From: Sphingobacterium sp. FBM7-1
GTDB taxonomy: Bacteria > Bacteroidota > Bacteroidia > Sphingobacteriales > Sphingobacteriaceae
Direction of reading: 5' to 3'
DNA length: 64,000 nucleotides
Assembly (NCBI RefSeq): GCF_020687765.1
Contig: NZ_JAJEWJ010000002.1
Coordinates: 124,001 to 188,000, forward strand
Position numbers and translations under genes: made by a program. Below, in pieces: positions 49,514 to 56,919 of this stretch. Numbering within the stretch: the first letter of the stretch is position 1; each line of letters starts with the position of its first letter. The notes under the pieces were generated by a model. It was given only the letters and a program-made list of their open reading frames with translations. It searched no databases and was not told where the DNA came from.

Positions 49514-52500
49514 GTGAATAATATAAGTACATATGCGCATTTAATTCGGAAGATATCTCCATTGGTGTGTTTCTTCCTATGCTTGAGCTATTTTGTAGGA
49601 TATGCGCAAGAGGTATCAAAGCCTTTAGTTTGGAAAGATGGAAAGTTGGTTTACCAAAGCGATTCGTTAGGCAATCGTATCCCTGATTTTTCATACGCAG
49701 GTTACGCAGGTGGCAACAAGGCGATTCCAGAAGCGGTCGTGAAAATTGTGGTGCCTATTAGATCTGGCGATGCAACTGCACGTATCCAGGCAGCCATAGA
49801 TTATGTTTCTAGATTACCGATGGACAAACAAGGGCTGCGAGGAGCTGTACTTTTACAGGCTGGTCAATATTTAATCGAGGGATCGTTGAAATTACATACT
49901 TCTGGAGTTGTGTTGCGGGGAAGTGGATTTACCGGACAGGGAACTGTATTGGTAGGGACAGGAACGACTCGGGAAACGCTGATTCGTGTCGCCGGGGTGC
50001 AGAATATGGTGCGCGAAGAACAGCGCAATGTAAAGGACGAATATGTGCCCGTAAATGCGAAAACGTTTCATTTGGATAAGGTAGAGGGTTTGCAGGTTGG
50101 CGATCGCATTCAGATTACGCGGCCTTCGACCGACGCGTGGATTAAGGTTTTGCAAGCGGAGGATTTTGGAGGCGAAATGTCGTTCTTAGGTTGGAAGCCG
50201 GGGTTCTGGAATAGCGCTTGGGATCGGGAGATCGTCCGTTTAGATGGGAATTTAGTGGAGGTAGATGCACCTATCACGACGGCATTAGATCAGCGTTATG
50301 GTGGAGCGACGGTCGAAAAATATACTTGGGACGGACGAATCGAACAGGTAGGCGTGGAAAACATACAGCTGGAATCGACCTATGACGTGCGTAACCCCAA
50401 GGATGAGGATCATCGTTGGATGGCCATCACAATCGGCAATGCGCAGCATGTATGGGTTCGTCGGATGCAGTTTAAGCATTTCGCCGGCTCGGCTGTATAT
50501 GCCCAGGAAACGGCGAGTAAATTGACGGTGGAAGATTGTATATCCCGAGCTCCGGTGTCTGAAATTGGTGGCCAGCGTCGCTACACATTTTACACGCGCG
50601 GTCAACAAACGTTGTTTCAAAGGCTATATGCGGAAAATGGTTATCACGATTTTGCGGTTGGGTTTACCGCTGCGGGGCCGAATGCTTTCGTACAATGCCA
50701 AGCAGTAGAGCCGTATAGCTTTAGCGGCACGATCGATAGCTGGGCTTCTGGTGTGTTGTTTGATGTGGTGGATATCGATGGGCAGGCGCTGCGTTTCGGT
50801 AACCGCGGGCAAGACGGGAAGGGTGCCGGATGGACGGCTGCAAACAGTGTATTCTGGCAATCGACCGCAGCGTTGATAGAAAATGTACAGCCACCTACAG
50901 CACAAAATTGGGGATTTGGCCTTTGGGCGCAATTCCAAGGACACGCCTACTGGACAGAATCAAATAGCCATATCAATCCGAGAAGTTTATATTATGCGCA
51001 GCTTAAGGAGCGGATTGGGGATGAAGCGGATAAGAGACGCATTTTGTTGGAAATCGGTACGGAGGCATCCAGTAGTCCGTCGATAGCGGTAGCACAGGAA
51101 CTCACTGAAATAGCAAAAGATCCAGCGCCTCAACTAAAAGACTTAATCGCTAATGCTTCCGAACGTAATCCTTTGCCCATTGATGTACAAAGTGCAAAGG
51201 TGTTAGCGGATAAGGACGTTCCACAGCAGCCGACACCACTGCGTATTGCGGAAATGGTGGTTTCAAACGGTTGGCTGGTCCGTGGTAAAGAAGTATTGAC
51301 GGGCCGAAAAATGGATGTACAGTGGTGGAATGGGAATATAAGACCTCGTGGGCTAAAAGATGCTAAGCCCCATATCACGCGCTATGTGCCGGGTGAAATC
51401 GGAACTGGCTTAACCGATGATCTACAAGAGGTAACAGATAATATGGTCGACCGAAATGTGTTGAGCATAGATCACAATTACGGCCTTTGGTATGATAGAC
51501 GTCGTGATGATCATGAACGTATCCGCCGTATGGACGGGGATGTATGGCCGCCGTTTTACGAACTGCCTTTTGCCAGAAGCGGACAGGGGCTTGCTTACGA
51601 TGGCTTGTCGAAATATGATTTAACAAAATACAATCTTTTTTACTGGGATCGCCTTAAACAATTTGCAGATTTGGCAGACCAAAAGGGATTGGTGTTGCTG
51701 CATCAAAATTATTTCCAGCACAATATTCTAGAAGCAGGCGCGCATTATACCGATTCTCCATGGCGTACGGCAAACAATATCAACGATGTAGGCTTCCCGG
51801 AACCTGTGCCGTATGCGGGCGATAAGCGAATTTTTATGGCGGAACAGTTTTATGATGTTTCTCATCCGGTGCGACGTGAATTGCACCGAGCTTATATTCG
51901 TCAATGTTTAGATAATTTCAAGGGAAACACCGGCGTTATCCAGTTGATCAGTGCAGAGTATACCGGTCCTTTGCATTTCGTAGAGTTTTGGATCGATGTG
52001 ATCAAAGAATGGAAAACAGAAACCGGTCTTCAACCAATTATTGGGCTTAGCACAACAAAAGATGTGCAAGATGCTATCTTAGCGGACGCTGAACGCGCGA
52101 AAGAAATCCAAGTTATCGATATCCGATATTGGTATTATCAAAAAAATGGTGAAGCATATGCACCCGAAGGAGGGAAAAATCTAGCTCCGCGTCAACATGC
52201 TCGCCAACTAAAATCAACAGGAACTTCGGCAGAACAGGTTTACCGCGCCGTGTCGGAATACCGCACGAAATTTCCAGATAAAGCAGTGGTTTATCACAGT
52301 ACGAGTTATCCTGAATATGCGTGGGCCGCATTCATGGCTGGCGGATCGATGGCTAATATTCCAAAAGTGGCCCATTCCGGCTTTACCAAAGATGCTTCTG
52401 GTATGCGGGCGAAGAGTGGGGGAGAGATGTGGCTTTTGGAAGGAAAAGAATCGGCTATTATTTATAGCCCCTATAACACAGTGTCTGCGGTAGACATTCC

Positions 52501-52642
52501 TGCTTGGAAAGGAAACTATAAAGCGTATCATATCGATACCAAGACAGGAGAAATTCTTGGCTCAGAACGTGTGAAAACCGGACAACGTGTTACTTTAAAG
52601 AAATATAAAAAACCAGCGGTGGTCTGGATAACTAATAAATAA
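49514..52642 (+). CDS. Beta-helix protein fused to a TIM-barrel-like domain (DUF6298-like), unknown activity
   Basis: A 1042-residue exported protein starting at GTG; the signal peptide runs to YFVGYAQ. Residues about 80-500 are a pectate-lyase-like right-handed beta-helix (SGVVLRGSGFTGQGTVLVG, VRRMQFKHFAGSAVYAQE, LTVEDCISRAPVSEIGGQ). Residues about 590-970 look like a TIM-barrel hydrolase (VLLHQNYFQHNILEAGAHY, VIQLISAEYTGPLHFVEFW with Glu815 as an acid candidate). The last 60 residues form a small beta-sandwich (YHIDTKTGEILG, PAVVWI), laid out like the end of the adjacent GH140. I recall the name DUF6298 for the C-terminal part. It heads the operon; the GH140 start is 1 bp after its stop, suggesting linked substrates. 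Confidence 0.65.
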   Translation: MNNISTYAHLIRKISPLVCFFLCLSYFVGYAQEVSKPLVWKDGKLVYQSDSLGNRIPDFSYAGYAGGNKAIPEAVVKIVVPIRSGDATARIQAAIDYVSRLPMDKQGLRGAVLLQAGQYLIEGSLKLHTSGVVLRGSGFTGQGTVLVGTGTTRETLIRVAGVQNMVREEQRNVKDEYVPVNAKTFHLDKVEGLQVGDRIQITRPSTDAWIKVLQAEDFGGEMSFLGWKPGFWNSAWDREIVRLDGNLVEVDAPITTALDQRYGGATVEKYTWDGRIEQVGVENIQLESTYDVRNPKDEDHRWMAITIGNAQHVWVRRMQFKHFAGSAVYAQETASKLTVEDCISRAPVSEIGGQRRYTFYTRGQQTLFQRLYAENGYHDFAVGFTAAGPNAFVQCQAVEPYSFSGTIDSWASGVLFDVVDIDGQALRFGNRGQDGKGAGWTAANSVFWQSTAALIENVQPPTAQNWGFGLWAQFQGHAYWTESNSHINPRSLYYAQLKERIGDEADKRRILLEIGTEASSSPSIAVAQELTEIAKDPAPQLKDLIANASERNPLPIDVQSAKVLADKDVPQQPTPLRIAEMVVSNGWLVRGKEVLTGRKMDVQWWNGNIRPRGLKDAKPHITRYVPGEIGTGLTDDLQEVTDNMVDRNVLSIDHNYGLWYDRRRDDHERIRRMDGDVWPPFYELPFARSGQGLAYDGLSKYDLTKYNLFYWDRLKQFADLADQKGLVLLHQNYFQHNILEAGAHYTDSPWRTANNINDVGFPEPVPYAGDKRIFMAEQFYDVSHPVRRELHRAYIRQCLDNFKGNTGVIQLISAEYTGPLHFVEFWIDVIKEWKTETGLQPIIGLSTTKDVQDAILADAERAKEIQVIDIRYWYYQKNGEAYAPEGGKNLAPRQHARQLKSTGTSAEQVYRAVSEYRTKFPDKAVVYHSTSYPEYAWAAFMAGGSMANIPKVAHSGFTKDASGMRAKSGGEMWLLEGKESAIIYSPYNTVSAVDIPAWKGNYKAYHIDTKTGEILGSERVKTGQRVTLKKYKKPAVVWITNK

Positions 52643-52643
52643 T

Positions 52644-54062
52644 ATGATATCTATTTGCAAAAAACTGTTACCATTAGCATTTGCAGGAGCACTTTTTTCC
52701 TGTAATTCCACTACACCAGAGGAGGGAAGAGATTCTTCTCAGATGAGTGCGCTAAGCGTATCTGAAAACGGACGATATTTAATGACCGAAGATGGCAGAC
52801 CTTTTTTTTGGCTCGGCGATACGGGTTGGTTATTATTTAACAAACTAGATCGCGAAGAAGCCGATCATTATCTGGAAGACCGGCGTCAGAAAGGATTCAA
52901 CGTGGTGCAGGCGATGGTTTTACATACGGTGCCTTCGGTGAATGTGTATGGTGACTCTTCTATTATAAATAAAGATATCTCTCGTCCTTGGGTGACGGAA
53001 GGAAATAATCCAGAAGTTGCGGAAGAATACGATTACTGGGATCATATTGATTATATGATTGACAAAGCGGCTGAAAAGGGGTTATATATGGCTTTGGTGC
53101 CGGTTTGGGGTACGAATGTTAAAGAGGGGAAAGTTTCTGTTGAACAGACGACGAAATACGCAACGTTTTTAGCAGAGCGTTGGAAAGATAGATCCAATAT
53201 CATTTGGTTAAATGGAGGAGATATCCCGGGATCAGATTCTACAGCAGTATGGTTGGAGATGGGGAAAACGATCAAAGCCATTGATAAAAACCACTTGATG
53301 ACCTACCACCCCCGCGGCAGAACAGCTTCTTCCGATTGGTTCCACAACGAACCTTGGTTGGATTTTAATATGGTGCAGTCCGGACATAGAAGATACGATC
53401 AGGACACATCGAGCAATGAAAAGAAACACTACGGTGAAGACAACTGGAAGTTTATGGAGGTGGATTGGGCATTAAATCCGGTAAAGCCGTCTATCGACGG
53501 TGAACCGTCCTACGAAGGTATTCCACAAGGACTGCACGATGTTGAAGAGCCACGCTGGCTGGATCATGATGTACGCCGTTATGGATATTGGTCCGTGTTC
53601 GCGGGTGCTTTTGGATATACCTACGGACAGAATTCGGTGATGCAGATGCATTCAGCAACGGATTCTACCACGGCTTATGGATCGTCCGAACTCTGGACAG
53701 AAGGACTCAATGCACCTGGAGCCGGACAAATGCAATACTTGAAAAAACTTATTTTATCGAGAGACGGCTATTTCGATCGCGTACCAGATCAAAGCTTAAT
53801 CGCTGAAAACGGCGAAAAATATAACCGTTTGCTGGCAACCCGGACTGATGATTATGCGTTTATCTACAACTACAACGGTAGGGAGATGAAAATCAATATG
53901 GGGAAAATTAAGGGAGATAAGGTAAAAGCATCTTGGTATGATCCGCGTACGGGCGAATCGACTGTAATTGGAGAAGTGGCAAATACAGGTGTGCAGACAT
54001 TCAAACCAGAAGGTGGGGAACGAGATGGGAATGACTGGGTACTGATTTTAGACAGCTTGTAA
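52644..54062 (+). CDS. GH140 apiosidase-type lipoprotein
   Basis: A 472-residue lipoprotein (lipobox GALFSCNS) of the DUF4038-type fold: TIM barrel (LMTEDGRPFFWLGDTGWLLF, NVVQAMVLH) then a small C-terminal beta-sandwich (KASWYDPRTGESTVIGE). Asp193 in WLNGGDIPGSD and Glu287 in SIDGEPSYEGIP sit where I recall the catalytic pair of the B. thetaiotaomicron RG-II apiosidase (Asp187/Glu284). GH140 releases the branch at apiose from the galacturonan backbone of RG-II. Related DUF4038 proteins outside GH140 exist, but the pectin neighbours support this call. The next gene starts 1 bp after the stop. Confidence 0.8.
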   Translation: MISICKKLLPLAFAGALFSCNSTTPEEGRDSSQMSALSVSENGRYLMTEDGRPFFWLGDTGWLLFNKLDREEADHYLEDRRQKGFNVVQAMVLHTVPSVNVYGDSSIINKDISRPWVTEGNNPEVAEEYDYWDHIDYMIDKAAEKGLYMALVPVWGTNVKEGKVSVEQTTKYATFLAERWKDRSNIIWLNGGDIPGSDSTAVWLEMGKTIKAIDKNHLMTYHPRGRTASSDWFHNEPWLDFNMVQSGHRRYDQDTSSNEKKHYGEDNWKFMEVDWALNPVKPSIDGEPSYEGIPQGLHDVEEPRWLDHDVRRYGYWSVFAGAFGYTYGQNSVMQMHSATDSTTAYGSSELWTEGLNAPGAGQMQYLKKLILSRDGYFDRVPDQSLIAENGEKYNRLLATRTDDYAFIYNYNGREMKINMGKIKGDKVKASWYDPRTGESTVIGEVANTGVQTFKPEGGERDGNDWVLILDSL

Positions 54063-54063
54063 A

Positions 54064-54987
54064 ATGACGAAAGGAAGATTAAATATTTTAGTTGTTGTGT
54101 TAATAGCATCCCTCTTGGCATCTTGCCAAAGGGATGTTTATATGTACACCTCTTTTAGAGAGCCTGCCGACGGCGGATTACAGTATCTCTACAGCGAAGA
54201 TGGTTATTCCTGGACGGCGATCGATGGCATTTTTCTGAAGCCGGAACTAGGCGAGCAAAAAATTATGCGGGATCCTTCGATGGTGCGCGGTAAAGATGGC
54301 GTATACCATTTGGTGTGGACCATTGGTTGGCAAGGAAACGAGGGAATTGGCTATGCTTCTTCGAAAGACCTGATAAATTGGGAGAATAAGAAAATCGTTC
54401 CGGTCATGGCGCATGAGGAAACGACGGTAAATATCTGGGCGCCGGAGTTGTTCTATGATGAGGATGAAGACCGCTATATCATTATCTGGGCGTCTACCAT
54501 TCCCGAACGCTTCCCGCGAGGAGAAGAGGAAGAACGCAACAACCATCGGATGTATTACACCAGCACAAAAGATTTTGAGACGTTTACCGAAACAAAATTA
54601 TTCTCAGATCCTGGTTTCAGCATCATCGATGCGGTGATCGTAAAAAAAGATAAGAACGATTATGTATTGGTACTGAAAGATAATACGCGTCCCAACCGAA
54701 ATCTGAAAGTGGCTTTCGCGGATAATCCATTAGGACCGTACGAAAACGTATCAGTACCCTATAGCGGATTTAAAACAGAGGGGCCTTCGGTCGTGAAACT
54801 CGATGGGGAATGGCTTATTTATTTTGATTCGTATGGCACGATGAGTTATGAAGCGGTATCGACCACGGATTTCAAAACGTTCAAAAACGCTAATCATAAA
54901 ATTTCGGTTCCGCAAGGACATAAACACGGTACGATTTTCAAAGCTTCGAAAAAGGATTTGGAGCGATTGTTAGCGCGTGATGAGTAA
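54064..54987 (+). CDS. GH43-type five-bladed propeller hydrolase, lipoprotein
   Basis: A 307-residue lipoprotein (lipobox SLLASCQR) with the GH43 catalytic triad visible: Asp in IMRDPSMVRG, Asp in FSIIDAVIVK and Glu in FKTEGPSVVKL. INWENKKIVPV and VNIWAPELFYDEDEDRYIIIW are also typical. GH43 enzymes release alpha-L-arabinofuranose, beta-xylose or beta-galactose; in pectin loci arabinofuranose is the commonest target. It is the third gene of the operon, and a 93-bp spacer with a small hairpin separates it from the next. Confidence 0.85.
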   Translation: MTKGRLNILVVVLIASLLASCQRDVYMYTSFREPADGGLQYLYSEDGYSWTAIDGIFLKPELGEQKIMRDPSMVRGKDGVYHLVWTIGWQGNEGIGYASSKDLINWENKKIVPVMAHEETTVNIWAPELFYDEDEDRYIIIWASTIPERFPRGEEEERNNHRMYYTSTKDFETFTETKLFSDPGFSIIDAVIVKKDKNDYVLVLKDNTRPNRNLKVAFADNPLGPYENVSVPYSGFKTEGPSVVKLDGEWLIYFDSYGTMSYEAVSTTDFKTFKNANHKISVPQGHKHGTIFKASKKDLERLLARDE

Positions 54988-55029
54988 TAAGTGACGAGTA
55001 AAGCGTAAAAAAAATAAGCATGAAACCGA

Positions 55030-55046
55030 TCCCGATATTATCGGGA
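55030..55046. repeat. Small hairpin in an intra-operon spacer
   Basis: TCCCGAT-ATT-ATCGGGA is a perfect 7-bp stem. It sits in the only long gap (93 bp) of the last operon, after a short direct repeat GTGATGAGTAATAAGTGACGAG. It could tune expression of downstream genes or be a small repetitive element. Confidence 0.45.
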
Positions 55047-55080
55047 GAGTGCTCATCGACAAATAAAATAGGATAATTAA

Positions 55081-56904
55081 ATGAAATCAACAATATTAGG
55101 TATCGCCCTGTTATGTACGGCACAGTATGTGACGGCACAAGACACGATGACCTACGTGGGAAAGACCTTATCCAACGTGGATTATCACCATGGACAATTG
55201 AAACCTGCTGTGGGTACTCATAATATACAGACCTTTCGGGCAAACAGGGCTTTTCCGGAACGCGCCGGCGGCTTAAACTTTACCTATAATCATCAGCCGT
55301 TTCTCGCATATTGGAACGATACCTATTATCTACAATTTTTAAGTAATCCGGTGGGCGAGCACATCGCCGAAGGGATTACCTCCCTACAAACGTCGAAGGA
55401 CGGTTACACCTGGTCAGATCCGGCGGAGCTGTTTCCGCCTTATCTGGTACCCGAAGGCTTTACGAAACCTGGCCGTTCCGACAAAGCAGGGAAAGATCTG
55501 TACGCTATTATGCACCAGCGTATGGGCTTTTATACCGCTAAAAACGGGAAACTCTTAACCATTGGATATTACGGCGTAGCGCTGGATGCAAAAGATAGTC
55601 CGAACGATGGGTATGGTGTTGGGCGCGTTGTGCGGGAAATTAAAAAGGACGGTTCTTTCGGACCGATTTATTTTATCCGCTTTAATGCTTCATTTGATCA
55701 GAAAAAAGCGAAATACCCCTTATACACGAAAAGTAAAGATAAGGCATTTGTAGAAGCCTGTAACGAGTTAATGAAACAGCCTTTGCAAATGATGCAGTGG
55801 GTAGAAGAGGCGGATCGGAATGATCCTTTAATCCCTTATAACCGTCCGTTAAAAGCATTTGCTTATTATACATTAGATAATGGAAATGTGGTCGGTATGT
55901 GGAAACACGCATTGACTTCTGTCAGTAAAGATCAGGGTAAAACTTGGGCATACGAGCCGTTGCGGGCGCCGGGTTTTGTCAATAGTAACGCTAAAATTTG
56001 GGGACAACGTACAGCGGATAATCGCTTTGCTACGGTTTACAATCCCTCAGAGTTTCGTTGGCCTTTAGCAGTTTCCACCAGTGATGACGGTTTGACATAT
56101 ACCGATTTACTGCTGATCCATGGGGAGATTACGACGATGCGTTACGGCGGAAACTATAAATCGTATGGTCCGCAGTACCCTAGAGGAATCCAGGAAGGCA
56201 ATGGTGTGACCCCTGATAAAAATATGTGGGTTACCTATAGTGTCAACAAGGAGGACATGTGGGTGTCAAAAGTGCCTGTACCCGTTACGGGGACAGTTGA
56301 AGGCAATGTAAACGATGATTTCGCACAAAATGGGGTAGAGGTATTCCAACATTGGAATATCTATAGTCCGCTTTGGGCACCGGTAAAATTGGACAACAAT
56401 GCCTTGTTGCTTAAAGATAAAGATCCATTTGATCATGCGAAGGCAGAACGGGTGATTCCTTCTTCTACGAGAGTAAAGGTGGCTTTCACGGTGACTCCGA
56501 AACAAACGGATCATGGTCGTTTGGAGATTGAATTGGTCAACGATCTTGGGCAAGCAGCTGCACGTCTCGTTTTTGACGAAGAAGGGCAGATCTCGAATAA
56601 AGCCGGCTACCGGATGGCGGGAGTGCAAGGCTACGAAGCAGGGAAAACGTATGATATCGTATTGACTGCAGATGTACGCACACGTTCCTATACGATCCAA
56701 ATTAATGGTGCAGATAAAGGAACACGGTTGTTTTTTCAACCTGTGCACGAAATTAGTCGCGTGACGTTCCGTACAGGGGAAACGCGTCGCTACCCAGATG
56801 CGGATACGCCGACGGATCAGCATTTTGATGTGAAAGATGCCGATGGAATTGGGGAAGAAGCTGCATATGCAATCTCCACGTTTCAGGCAGAAAAATTGAA
56901 TTAA
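55081..56904 (+). CDS. Secreted beta-propeller protein with C-terminal jelly roll, unknown activity
   Basis: A 607-residue exported protein (signal peptide to YVTAQ). Residues about 20-405 read as a six-bladed propeller with Asp-box-like turns (TSKDGYTWSDP, SVSKDQGKTWAYEP, STSDDGLTYTD), as in sialidase-fold enzymes. Residues about 410-605 form a lectin-like jelly roll (RVKVAFTVTPKQTDHGRLEIEL, KTYDIVLTADVRTRSYTIQING). The sialidase Arg-Ile-Pro motif and arginine triad are not evident. Other propellers in this clan are rhamnosidases, glucuronidases or lyases acting on uronic-acid glycans, so one of these is likelier. I cannot name a family. Confidence 0.6.
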   Translation: MKSTILGIALLCTAQYVTAQDTMTYVGKTLSNVDYHHGQLKPAVGTHNIQTFRANRAFPERAGGLNFTYNHQPFLAYWNDTYYLQFLSNPVGEHIAEGITSLQTSKDGYTWSDPAELFPPYLVPEGFTKPGRSDKAGKDLYAIMHQRMGFYTAKNGKLLTIGYYGVALDAKDSPNDGYGVGRVVREIKKDGSFGPIYFIRFNASFDQKKAKYPLYTKSKDKAFVEACNELMKQPLQMMQWVEEADRNDPLIPYNRPLKAFAYYTLDNGNVVGMWKHALTSVSKDQGKTWAYEPLRAPGFVNSNAKIWGQRTADNRFATVYNPSEFRWPLAVSTSDDGLTYTDLLLIHGEITTMRYGGNYKSYGPQYPRGIQEGNGVTPDKNMWVTYSVNKEDMWVSKVPVPVTGTVEGNVNDDFAQNGVEVFQHWNIYSPLWAPVKLDNNALLLKDKDPFDHAKAERVIPSSTRVKVAFTVTPKQTDHGRLEIELVNDLGQAAARLVFDEEGQISNKAGYRMAGVQGYEAGKTYDIVLTADVRTRSYTIQINGADKGTRLFFQPVHEISRVTFRTGETRRYPDADTPTDQHFDVKDADGIGEEAAYAISTFQAEKLN

Positions 56905-56919
56905 AGATTAACCGAAAAA

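Noticed and set aside
56266..56823. 185-codon antisense frame inside the propeller gene
   Set aside because: A shadow of the sense strand with an odd Arg/Cys/His-rich composition and no domain.
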